Source: Actinomadura sp. HBU206391 (GTDB lineage: Bacteria; Actinomycetota; Actinomycetes; Streptosporangiales; Streptosporangiaceae). Taken from it: a stretch of 53,783 nt of DNA. Every line of letters starts with the position of its first letter. Position 1 is the stretch's first letter. The DNA lies in NCBI RefSeq assembly GCF_014323665.1, contig NZ_JABVEB010000028.1, positions 1 to 53,783 of the forward strand, given 5' to 3'. The position numbers were made by a program, and so were the translations under genes. Shown here in pieces: positions 1 through 7,710 of this stretch. Under the pieces are notes generated by a model that had not been told where the DNA came from, did no database searches, and was given only the letters and a program-made list of their open reading frames with translations.

Positions 1-325
1 ACGCGAGGTTGCGCGCGACCGTCTCGGAGGCGCCGCGCACCGCGGTGAGGTCCGGGCCGCCGTCCGGCGAGAGCGGTGTGGGCACGCAGATCACCACGGT
101 ACGGGCGCCTTCGAGGATCGCCTCGTCCAGGCTGGGCGTGAACCCGGCCGCCAGCATCGCCTCGACCTCGTCGGCGGACACGTCGTCGATGTGCGACGAC
201 CCCGCCTCGAGACCTGCCACGACGCGGGGGTCCCGGTCCAGCCCGCCGACCCGAAGCCCGGCCAGGCAGGCTTCGCGCACCAGAGGCAGCCCGACGTATC
301 CGAGCCCTATGACCACGAGATCCAC
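1..325 (-). CDS. Nucleotide-sugar dehydrogenase, N-terminal part (UDP-ManNAc/UDP-glucose dehydrogenase family)
   Basis: Only the first 108 residues are in the window; the gene runs off the left edge. They show the NAD-binding Rossmann start VIGLGYVGLPL (residues 5-15) and the loop VICVPTPLSPDGG (residues 78-90), both typical of the UDP-glucose/GDP-mannose dehydrogenase family, which oxidises a UDP-hexose to a uronic acid in the cytoplasm. I chose the GTG at 325 because AAGGGAG lies six bases upstream; an in-frame ATG at 343 lacks such a site. It lies 70 bases downstream of a GT4 gene on the same strand, and wecB diverges nearby. With wecB present, a WecC-type UDP-ManNAc dehydrogenase giving UDP-ManNAcA is the best guess, but substrate specificity cannot be read from this fragment. 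Confidence 0.85.
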   Translation of the reverse strand, partial: MDLVVIGLGYVGLPLVREACLAGLRVGGLDRDPRVVAGLEAGSSHIDDVSADEVEAMLAAGFTPSLDEAILEGARTVVICVPTPLSPDGGPDLTAVRGASETVARNLA

Positions 326-395
326 GCGGCGCTCCCTTCGCATGTTCCCCCCGGGGAAGTGGGGCCGATCCGGGGCGGGGGGTAGTACGGCCCGG

Positions 396-1940
396 TCAGC
401 CGACGTCGCGGTAAGCCTTCAGGTAGCCGGTGGCGACCGCACGCCACGTGCGTCTCGCCCGGACCCAGTCCTGGGCGGCCTCACCGATTTTTCGGCGTTG
501 CTCAGGACTGTAAATCAGGTCTGTCAACAACTGGGCCCAGGCCTCTGGGTCTTCCGGAAGAGTTAACGTGCCGGTCACGCCTGGTTCCACGATTTCACGG
601 AGAGCTTTGACATCACTTGCTATTACTGGGACGCCTCCGGCCATCGCCTCGACGGGCTTGAGCGGGGTGACCAACTGGCAGACTCGGTCCGCCCTGCGGG
701 GGACGGCAAAAAGATCAAGGACGGCGTGGAATTGACGGACCGACGACATCGGCACGCGGCCGGTGAAGACGGCGTGCACCCTCTGCTCGGTGGCGCGCCG
801 TTCCAGCGCCGCGCGCTCAGGTCCGTCGCCGACGAGCAAAAGGGTGATCGGCGTGCCCCGGTCGCGCAGCAGCCCGGCCGCGTCAATAAGCGTGTCAATG
901 CCCTCGTAACCATAGAACGACGATGTGAGCCCGGTCACCATCGCGTCGGGCGCGATGCCGAGCGACGCGCGCAGCGCGGTGCCGTCGGGCAGCGGTTCGA
1001 GGAAGGTGTCGTCGACCGCGTTGGGCACGACGACGATCTTCTCGGGGTCGACGCCCCTGCCGGCGATCTCGTCGCGCATCGCCTCGCCGAGCGTGACGAC
1101 GCGGTCGGCCTCCTGGATGCAGCGGGTCTCGAGCTCTCTGGTGAGACGGTAGAAGTCGTCCTGCTCGCTGTGCGCGGGATCGCGCGACAGCCACGAGTCC
1201 TCGAGGAAGCCGCGCACCTCGTACACGACCGGCAGGCCGTAGCGCTCGCGCAGCTCCAGCGCGACGGCGGCGTTGAGGTGATTGCTCACCGGGTGCAGCA
1301 CGGCCGGCCGCAGCCGCTCGACCAGCCGCCCGGCGTGGTCGGCGCCGGCCCGTACGGCCGCGGCGAGGTCGCGCGGCGGCAACCAGGGCAGCAGGCGGTG
1401 GTAGGGGACACCGTCGACCTCGACGTACGATCGGGCATCGGCGACGCCCTGGGCCGCCGGGTGGCCGAGGCGCGACACCACATGCGGGTCCAGGCCCAGC
1501 TCCCGCTGAGCCAGAGCGATCTTGTGCGTCCGCACCGTGTAGCCGGCGTTGGTCCGCGGCAGCGCGTTGGTCACGAGCTGCAGCACGCGTCCCTCCACCA
1601 CCGGCACCTCCACCGCGTCCCGCGGCCTGGCGGCGCCGGCGGCGGCTTGATCGACGCCCGTGTGATCGACGCCCGTGTGATCGACGACTGCGTGATCACG
1701 GCGGAGGCGGAGGAGGGCGCGGAGGTCGGCCACCTCGCGGCGGGGGTCGCGCGGACGCGGGACGGCAAGGGCGGCCAGCCGCCTGCGGGCCGGGCCCGGC
1801 ATGAACCGTCGCGTCAGGCGAACGCCGAGCCGCAGGGCGCGGGCGGGATCGTCGCGCAGTTGCCGCACGCCGAGCCCGATGACGAAGACGACCAGCCTGA
1901 ACCGATGCCGTCTCGCCCGAGGTCGTGTTTTTTCCAGCAC
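396..1940 (-). CDS. GT4-family glycosyltransferase (GT-B fold)
   Basis: A 514-residue retaining glycosyltransferase, probably membrane-associated. Residues 13-25 are hydrophobic (LVVFVIGLGV), followed by a basic linker containing a short VDHTG repeat. The GT-B fold is recognisable from NALPRTNAGYTVRTH (glycine-rich acceptor loop), KIVVVPNAVDD, LLLVGDGPERAAL and the C-terminal donor-site segment TPLKPVEAMAGGVPVIASD. The GTG at 1940 is the only start that keeps the hydrophobic N-terminus, though no strong ribosome binding site precedes it. It diverges from wecB with only 42 bases between the starts. Oddities: from roughly base 740 to the stop many codons end in A or T, unlike the rest of the gene, and codon 459 is a rare TTA leucine (bases 564-566). 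Sugar donor and acceptor are unknown; a surface-polymer role is inferred from neighbours. Confidence 0.85.
   Translation of the reverse strand: MLEKTRPRARRHRFRLVVFVIGLGVRQLRDDPARALRLGVRLTRRFMPGPARRRLAALAVPRPRDPRREVADLRALLRLRRDHAVVDHTGVDHTGVDQAAAGAARPRDAVEVPVVEGRVLQLVTNALPRTNAGYTVRTHKIALAQRELGLDPHVVSRLGHPAAQGVADARSYVEVDGVPYHRLLPWLPPRDLAAAVRAGADHAGRLVERLRPAVLHPVSNHLNAAVALELRERYGLPVVYEVRGFLEDSWLSRDPAHSEQDDFYRLTRELETRCIQEADRVVTLGEAMRDEIAGRGVDPEKIVVVPNAVDDTFLEPLPDGTALRASLGIAPDAMVTGLTSSFYGYEGIDTLIDAAGLLRDRGTPITLLLVGDGPERAALERRATEQRVHAVFTGRVPMSSVRQFHAVLDLFAVPRRADRVCQLVTPLKPVEAMAGGVPVIASDVKALREIVEPGVTGTLTLPEDPEAWAQLLTDLIYSPEQRRKIGEAAQDWVRARRTWRAVATGYLKAYRDVG
1648..1692. repeat. Three tandem copies of a 15-bp repeat inside the GT4 gene
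   Basis: The unit TGATCGACGCCCGTG occurs at 1648-1662 and 1663-1677, with a diverged third copy at 1678-1692. It encodes the VDHTG repeat in the linker between the membrane-proximal N-terminus and the GT-B domain. It is in frame, so copy-number changes would alter only linker length. Confidence 0.9.
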
Positions 1941-1982
1941 GGCGGGCGAGCCTAGGCAAGTTCGATGAACAGAAGGGAAATC

Positions 1983-3122
1983 ATGTCCGACCGTGTGTTT
2001 CCGGGTGATCGGCCGACGGGGGGCCATCCGCTGGTCGCCCACGTCCTCGGTGCGCGGCCCAACTTCCCCAAGGCCGCCCCGGTCATCAACGCCCTCGCCG
2101 ACGGCGCGATCGGCACCGGGCAGGTCGTCATCCACACGGGACAGCACTACGACGAGCGGTTGTCCGAGATCTTCTTCCGTGAGCTCGGGCTGCCCGAACC
2201 CGATGTCAACCTCGGCGTCGGCTCCGGCACTCACGCGCAGCAGACCGCCGCGCTGATGGTCGGGCTGGAACGTGAGTTCACCGAGCGTTCACCCGCCCTG
2301 GTCATCGTGTACGGCGACGTGAACTCGACGATCGCCGCCGCCCTCGTCGCGGCCAAACTGCACATCCCGGTCGCCCATGTGGAAGCCGGGCTGCGCAGTT
2401 TCGACATGACCATGCCCGAAGAGGTCAACCGGCGCCTGACCGACCAGCTCTCCGATCTGTGCTTCGTCACCAGCCCGGAGGCGATCGGCCACCTCGCCGC
2501 CGAGGGCGTGCCCGTCGAGAAGGTGCACTTCGTCGGAAACCCGATGATCGACACCCTGCTGGCCAACCTCGCCACGTTCGACACCGAGGCGGTGCGCGCC
2601 GCCCACGGGCTGCCCGATCGCTACGTGCTCGCCACCATGCACCGGCCGGCCAACGTCGACTCGCCCGAGGTGGCGGCCGAGCTCGTCGGCCGCCTGCACG
2701 AGATCGCCGACCTGGCCGACGTGGTGATCCCGCTGCATCCGCGCGGCCGGGCCGTGCTGCTCGCCGCCGGCCTCGCCGACCACACGGGCGTGCACGTCCT
2801 CGACCCGCTGGGCTACATCGACTTCATCGCGGCCGTACGCGGGGCGGCCGCCGTCGTGACCGACTCGGGCGGGCTGCAGGAGGAGACGACCATCCTGGGC
2901 GTCCCGTGCCTGACCGTGCGTCCCAACACCGAACGGCCGATCACCATCACCCACGGCACCAACCAGCTCGTCACCTTCGACGAGCTGGTCCCCGCGGCAC
3001 GGAAGGCGCTCGGGCAATCCGCCTCGGCCGGCCATGCCGCGTCGGACCGCACTCCGCCGCTGTGGGACGGTCAGGCCGGGCCCCGCATCGCCGAAGTGAT
3101 CACGAGGTATCTGGGTGACTGA
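1983..3122 (+). CDS. wecB: UDP-N-acetylglucosamine 2-epimerase (non-hydrolysing)
   Basis: 379 residues, the usual length of WecB/MnaA. The enzyme interconverts UDP-GlcNAc and UDP-ManNAc in the cytoplasm. Family motifs are clear: GARPNFPKAAPVINAL near the N-terminus, HTGQHYDERLSEIFF, YGDVNSTIAAALVA, HVEAGLRSFDMTMPEE (active-site acid and the UDP-GlcNAc allosteric region), HPRGR, DSGGLQEETTILGVPCLTVR and RPITITHGTNQLV. The ATG at 1983 is preceded by AGAAGGGA at proper spacing, better than the in-frame ATG at 1965. The next gene starts eight bases before this stop, so the two are translationally coupled. With the dehydrogenase at the window edge it would supply UDP-ManNAc or UDP-ManNAcA for a wall polymer. 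Confidence 0.95.
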   Translation: MSDRVFPGDRPTGGHPLVAHVLGARPNFPKAAPVINALADGAIGTGQVVIHTGQHYDERLSEIFFRELGLPEPDVNLGVGSGTHAQQTAALMVGLEREFTERSPALVIVYGDVNSTIAAALVAAKLHIPVAHVEAGLRSFDMTMPEEVNRRLTDQLSDLCFVTSPEAIGHLAAEGVPVEKVHFVGNPMIDTLLANLATFDTEAVRAAHGLPDRYVLATMHRPANVDSPEVAAELVGRLHEIADLADVVIPLHPRGRAVLLAAGLADHTGVHVLDPLGYIDFIAAVRGAAAVVTDSGGLQEETTILGVPCLTVRPNTERPITITHGTNQLVTFDELVPAARKALGQSASAGHAASDRTPPLWDGQAGPRIAEVITRYLGD

Positions 3123-4812
3123 GTCCACCACGTCCGAGACGTCCGCAGGGACGTCCGAGACGTCTCCAGAGACGTCCGCCGAGCTGTCCAAGGCGCTCCG
3201 GACGCAGCAGGCGCAGGCCAACCGGCAGGTCGCCCGGCTGCGCGCCGCCGTGCGTGAGCGCGACAGCCGCCTGCACGAGGTGGAGGAGCGGCTCGCCGCG
3301 CTCGAAGGCTCGACGACCTACCGGTTCGGGCGCATCGTCGTGGGCGCGGCCCGCCGGCCCGGCCGCCGGGCCACGCGGCTGCCACGCGAGCTGTACCGGC
3401 TGTGGAAGCACCGGGACTCGCCGCAGCAGCCGGGCCAGGGCCGCGACATCACCCGGGTCCAGTCGGACGTCTTCGACCGGCAGGAGGACCGGCTGCTCGC
3501 CGCGTCTCCGTCGGCGCTCGAGGGCTCCGTACGGCAGCTCGTCATCGCCGGCGTGTTCGGCCCCTCCACCCCGGCCGACCTCGCCGGGTTCGCGCGCACC
3601 GTCCCGCTGTTCCCGCATGACGGCGCGCTCGTGCTGGAGTCGGCCGACGCCGACCTGCTGCTCGTCGACGCCGCAGCGGGCGCGGCCGGCGGGCCGTGGG
3701 CCTACCTCGGCGAGCCCGGGATGTACGACCGGGAGCGTACGCTCCGCACGCTCCTCGACGCGGCGGGCGGCCGGGAGCTGCCGGTCGTGCTGTGGCCGGC
3801 CGGCCGCGGCGACGAGGGCGAGCTCGCCGGTGTCGCGACCGCGCCCGGGCTGAGCCGGCTCGACTGGGACGCGATCGCCGTCCCGGGCGTGTCACTGCGC
3901 CGCTTCAACCCCGCCTGGGGAACGGCGCGCGACCGCACCCCGCTCGTCGTCGACCCCGGAGTGCGGCTGCCGCTGGGCGTACGCCGGGCCGTCGACGCCA
4001 TCACCGCCGCGATCGGCGCGCGGGTCGCCGCGCCCGGGCCGGCGGAGCTGCCGGAACTGCTGCGGCGGCACGCCGTGACGGTGGCGGCCACTCCCGCGCA
4101 GGTGCCCGAGCAGCTCGCCTCCGGCGCCTTCGTCCTGTGCCCCGCCGCGGTCGCGGACGCCCTCCCCGCGGACCTGCGCGCTCACGTCCACGTGGTCACC
4201 GACCCGGCCGCCCTGCACGAGGTGCTCTCGGCCGTGCCCCGGCACGACCCGCGCCTGGCGCTGCGCACGCTGTTCCTGCGCCACTCGGCCCCGGTACGGC
4301 TCGCGGAGCTGTGCCGCCGGCTCGAGATCGACGCCGACCCCGCCGCCGCGCGCGGCGTCACCGTCGTGGCGGACGTCCACGCGGCGGCCGACGCGGCCCG
4401 GCTCGCCGACACCGTGCTCGCCCAGGCGCACCGTCCGGTCGAGGTGGTGGTCCGGCACGGCGTCGAGCTTCCCGCCGGGGCGTTCGCGACGGTCACCGCC
4501 CGGCTCGCCGAGCACGGCGTGACCGTCCACCTGCAGGCCGCCGACGGGCGCGCGGCCACGCCCGGCGACGCCGCGTGGGTGGCGCCGTGGCAGACCCGCG
4601 CGCACGTGCCCGACTCCTACCTGGCCGATCTGGTCTGCGCCGCGGAGTGCTCCGGCGCCGACGCCGTCGGCCCGGCGGGTTTTCCCGACTACACGTTCGT
4701 CACGGCGGTCGAGCCCGCGCTGGTCCGCCGGGAGCTGTACGAGACGGGCGGTGCCCCGGACGGGTGGGCCGCCCGGGGCGTCCGCCTCATGTCCCTTGAC
4801 CCGAGAAGTTAG
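3115..4812 (+). CDS. Coiled-coil protein of unknown function in the surface-polymer operon
   Basis: 565 residues, no confident family. The N-terminus (about residues 1-22) is Ser/Thr/Glu-rich. Residues 25-62 form a charged heptad-rich segment (RQVARLRAAVRERDSRLHEV) predicted as coiled coil, followed by STTYRFGRIVVGAARRPGR, a pattern often seen where a coiled coil precedes a glycosyltransferase in surface-polysaccharide loci. The remaining ~470 residues alternate alpha and beta elements; the part from about residue 415 (VTVVADVHAAADAARL) resembles a GT-A-like Rossmann half without a DXD motif. No signal peptide or membrane helix. The GTG at 3115 overlaps the wecB stop by eight bases and has GAGG upstream. 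The next gene follows after eight bases. It may be a scaffold or degenerate transferase that pairs with the adjacent glycosyltransferases; this is inference. Confidence 0.8.
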   Translation: MTESTTSETSAGTSETSPETSAELSKALRTQQAQANRQVARLRAAVRERDSRLHEVEERLAALEGSTTYRFGRIVVGAARRPGRRATRLPRELYRLWKHRDSPQQPGQGRDITRVQSDVFDRQEDRLLAASPSALEGSVRQLVIAGVFGPSTPADLAGFARTVPLFPHDGALVLESADADLLLVDAAAGAAGGPWAYLGEPGMYDRERTLRTLLDAAGGRELPVVLWPAGRGDEGELAGVATAPGLSRLDWDAIAVPGVSLRRFNPAWGTARDRTPLVVDPGVRLPLGVRRAVDAITAAIGARVAAPGPAELPELLRRHAVTVAATPAQVPEQLASGAFVLCPAAVADALPADLRAHVHVVTDPAALHEVLSAVPRHDPRLALRTLFLRHSAPVRLAELCRRLEIDADPAAARGVTVVADVHAAADAARLADTVLAQAHRPVEVVVRHGVELPAGAFATVTARLAEHGVTVHLQAADGRAATPGDAAWVAPWQTRAHVPDSYLADLVCAAECSGADAVGPAGFPDYTFVTAVEPALVRRELYETGGAPDGWAARGVRLMSLDPRS

Positions 4813-4820
4813 GAACCTCA

Positions 4821-7007
4821 GTGCGACCACGCGCCCTCGTTTACGGCGACGTCGATCTCAACCTCATCGACGGTTCGGCGATCTGGGCTCAGGGGATGGT
4901 GCAGGCCCTCGTGCGCGCGGGCTGCGCGGTGACGCTCGTGCTCAAGGCCCCGGTGCGCACGGGCCGGCTGGTCGACCCGCTCGCCGCCCTCGACGGGGTG
5001 ACCGTACGGCGGCCGCACGAGGAGGGCCTCATCGAGGGCGGCGTGGGCATGACCGCCAAGCAGGCCGTGCGGATCCTCACCGACATCGACGCGGCGGAGC
5101 CGTACGACCTGGTGGTGATCCGCGGCCGGCGGCTGGCCGGCAAGCTCGCGCACAGCCCTCTGCGGGGCCGGCTGTGGACCTACCTGACCGACGTGCCGCA
5201 GTCGGCGGCCGAGTTCGACGGCAACGCGAAGGGCGAGCTCACCCGCATCGCCGAGGCGTCGCGGTTCCTGCTCTGCCAGACCGAGGAGCTGCGCTGCTTC
5301 CTCGAGGCCGCGGTGCCCGCGACCGCCGGGTCGTGCGTGCTGTTCTCGCCGGTCGTCGTGCTGCCCGACGGGCTGTCGCCGCAGGACCGTACGCCACCGG
5401 AAGGCCGGTCACTGCGCCTGGTCTACACGGGCAAGTTCGCGCCGCGCTGGAACACCTACGAGATGGCCGGGCTGCCACGCCTGCTGGCCGCGCGCGGTGT
5501 CGAGGCCGAGATGCACATGGTCGGCGACAAGATCCACGACGACCCGCAGGACCCGAACTACTCCCGGCGGATGCGCACGGCCCTGGAGTCGGCCGACGGC
5601 GTCGTGTGGCACGGCGGGCACCCGCGCGCCGAGGCCATGCGGCTGACGGCCGGCTGCGACATCGGGCTGTCGTGGCGGCACCCGGACATGGACGCCAGCC
5701 TGGAACTGTCCACCAAGGTCCTCGAGATGGGCGCCCTCGGAGTGCCGGTCGTGCTCAACCGGACGCCCATGCACGAGCGGCTGCTCGGCGCCGACTACCC
5801 GCTGTTCGCCGCGGCGGAGACCGACGTCGTCGAGGCCCTCGCGGTCGCCGCCAGGGAGCCGGAGACCTATGCCATGGCGGTCGAACGCTGCCGTCAGGCC
5901 TCCGCCGGTTTCTCGCTCGACGCCGCCGCCGACCGGCTGCGGCGCTACCTGACCCAGGCGTTCCCCGAGCCGTCCGAGGCGATCCTGCGGTCGTCCGGGC
6001 AGGGCGGTCGCCCGCTCAGGGTGGGGATCGCCGGGCACGATCTGAAGTTCTTCACGAGGCTGCTCGACTACCTCAAGTCCCGCCCGGACATGGAGGTCCG
6101 CGTCGACCACTGGGCGGCGCTGAAGGTGCACGACCCCGAGCGCAGCCAGGAGCTCGCCGACTGGGCCGATGTCATCATCTGCGAGTGGTGCGGCCCGAAC
6201 GCGCTGTGGTACGCCGAGCACAAGCGGCCCGGGCAGCGACTGTTCGTGCGGCTGCACCGGTTCGAGCTCTACTCGGGCTGGCCGCAGCGGCTCGACATCG
6301 GCGCCGTCGACCGGGTCATCTGCGTCAGCCCGCACTATGCCGACCTGACCCGCAAGATGACCGGCTGGCCGACCGACAAGGTCGTGGTGGTGCCCAACTG
6401 GGTCGACGACACCCAGTTCGACCGGGTCAAGCTGGACGGCGCCGAGCACCATCTCGGCATGATCGGCATCGCTCCCTCGCGCAAGAGGCTCGACCTGGGG
6501 CTCGACGTGCTGGAGCAGCTGCGCCGTGACGATCCGCGGTTCATGCTCTTCATCAAGTCCAAGCTGCCCTGGGACTACTGGTGGATCTGGCAGCGCGAGG
6601 AGGAGCGGGAGCACTACGAGCAGGTCTTCCGCCGCATCCGCCGGTCGCCGCTGCTCGCCGGCGCTGTCGTGTTCGACTCCTACGGCCGTGACGTCGCCTC
6701 GTGGCTGCGGCGGATCGGGTTCGTGCTGTCCACCAGCGACGACGAGAGCTTCCACCTCGCCCCGGCCGAGGGCATGGCGGCCGGGGCGGTCCCGGCGCTG
6801 CTGCCGTGGCCGGGGGCGGAGACGATCTACGACCCGCACTGGATCCACGCCGACCCGGCTGCCATGGCCGCCTCGATCGCGGCGACCGTACGGGAGGGAC
6901 GCTGGGAGGATGAGCGGCTGCTCGGCCGGGTCCAGGTGCGCGAGGCCTACGCGCTCGACGAGGTCTGCCGTCAGTGGACCGGCCTCCTCGCCGGCGAGGC
7001 GATGTAG
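4821..7007 (+). CDS. Tandem-domain GT-B glycosyltransferase
   Basis: 728 residues made of two GT-B-like units. Residues 1-390 begin DVDLNLIDGSAIWAQGMVQA and contain LRLVYTGKFAPRW and ELSTKVLEMGALGVPVVLNR, a GT4 donor-site pattern. Residues 395-728 begin LRVGIAGHDLKFF and contain VICEWCGPNALWY, VVVVPNWVDD, SRKRLDLGLDVL and DDESFHLAPAEGMAAGAVPA, again GT4-like. The second unit thus keeps recognisable nucleotide-sugar-site features, so both halves could be active. GTG start at 4821 with AGGAA a few bases upstream; eight bases after the coiled-coil gene, so same operon. Cytoplasmic, no membrane segments. Such bifunctional enzymes often add two successive sugars of a repeat unit; substrates are unknown. 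The stop codon lies at the head of a 12-bp tandem repeat. Confidence 0.85.
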   Translation: MRPRALVYGDVDLNLIDGSAIWAQGMVQALVRAGCAVTLVLKAPVRTGRLVDPLAALDGVTVRRPHEEGLIEGGVGMTAKQAVRILTDIDAAEPYDLVVIRGRRLAGKLAHSPLRGRLWTYLTDVPQSAAEFDGNAKGELTRIAEASRFLLCQTEELRCFLEAAVPATAGSCVLFSPVVVLPDGLSPQDRTPPEGRSLRLVYTGKFAPRWNTYEMAGLPRLLAARGVEAEMHMVGDKIHDDPQDPNYSRRMRTALESADGVVWHGGHPRAEAMRLTAGCDIGLSWRHPDMDASLELSTKVLEMGALGVPVVLNRTPMHERLLGADYPLFAAAETDVVEALAVAAREPETYAMAVERCRQASAGFSLDAAADRLRRYLTQAFPEPSEAILRSSGQGGRPLRVGIAGHDLKFFTRLLDYLKSRPDMEVRVDHWAALKVHDPERSQELADWADVIICEWCGPNALWYAEHKRPGQRLFVRLHRFELYSGWPQRLDIGAVDRVICVSPHYADLTRKMTGWPTDKVVVVPNWVDDTQFDRVKLDGAEHHLGMIGIAPSRKRLDLGLDVLEQLRRDDPRFMLFIKSKLPWDYWWIWQREEEREHYEQVFRRIRRSPLLAGAVVFDSYGRDVASWLRRIGFVLSTSDDESFHLAPAEGMAAGAVPALLPWPGAETIYDPHWIHADPAAMAASIAATVREGRWEDERLLGRVQVREAYALDEVCRQWTGLLAGEAM

Positions 7008-7053
7008 AGGTAGACGTAGAGGTAGATGCAGAGGTAGATGCAGAGGTAGACGG
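7006..7053. repeat. Four tandem copies of a 12-bp repeat after the glycosyltransferase stop
   Basis: Units at 7006-7017, 7018-7029, 7030-7041 and 7042-7053, consensus AGAGGTAGATGC with one to two changes. The array starts inside the TAG stop codon at 7005-7007 and repeats TAG at each unit, giving repeated stops in one frame. It is not a hairpin, so it does not look like a terminator. Confidence 0.9.
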
Positions 7054-7141
7054 GCCTGTTCCCGGTCGTCGGAGCCTGTTCACCCCGGACGCCGAGTCGT
7101 AGGCCTCCGTCCGTGTTCATCGACGCGGTCGTGAGGATGTC

Positions 7142-7627
7142 TCAGTCGAAGTCGTAGACGGTGACGGGGATGTCGCGCTCGGACAGCGTGTCGATGATGA
7201 TCGGCTCTATTCGTTCCCACTTGCCGCCGGCGAGCCCGCAGCCGATGCGGGGCATGTGGAGTGAGGCGCCGAGGCGCAGGGCGTCGTCTCCGACGGTTCG
7301 CAGACACTGCTCGACGGCGTCGTAGCGGATCGGTGGCCCGCTGCTGCCGGTCTTCATGCCATGCTGGGCGACCATGTTCGCGACCCAGGTGTCAGGGCGA
7401 ACCTGTACGAGCTGCACGGCTCCGAGGGCGAAGTCGCTGCTCGCCCGCTCCCGGTGTCACCGGCGGTATTCGCGCTCGGGCTCCGGCCAGCGCCGGGAGA
7501 TCGCCAGCACGAACCCCTTGCCCCACCCGCCGCGGTCGTTGCAGACATGGGTGATGATCTTCGGGCCTTTGGCCTGAGGGCTGGTCGCGTCGCCTTTGAT
7601 GATCCGCAGTGGTTCCACGGCGGCCAT
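7142..7627 (-). pseudogene. Macro-domain (Appr-1"-p processing) gene interrupted by an in-frame TGA
   Basis: Read through one stop, this gives about 161 residues of a macro domain, a fold that binds or hydrolyses ADP-ribose derivatives. The N-terminal part has LRIIKGDATSPQ, IITHVCNDRGGWGKGF and AISRRWPEPEREYRR; the C-terminal part resumes in the same frame with HRERASSDFALGAVQLVQV, MVAQHGMKTG and MPRIGCGLAGGKWE and ends VTVYDFD. Between them is one TGA (bases 7457-7459, minus strand) where TGG would restore the reading frame, so this is a single nonsense change, not a frameshift. I placed the start at the ATG at 7627. Without readthrough the product would lose two thirds of the domain. Divergent to the AftA-like gene. 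Confidence 0.8.
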
Positions 7628-7710
7628 GCTGACCCAGGTAGCGATCATGGGTCTAGAGGTGAGCCCGGTTCGGCGTCGGAGCGGCACGGTGGGTCTGCGA
7701 GGATCTACCA

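Noticed and set aside
4751..6529. Plus-strand open frame overlapping the tandem GT gene in another frame
   Set aside because: Arg/Gly/Ala-rich translation without motifs; the frame at 4821-7007 carries two GT-B domains.
7457..7459. TGA in the macro gene as a selenocysteine codon
   Set aside because: The position fits tryptophan (TGG), and no selenocysteine-insertion hairpin is apparent just downstream.
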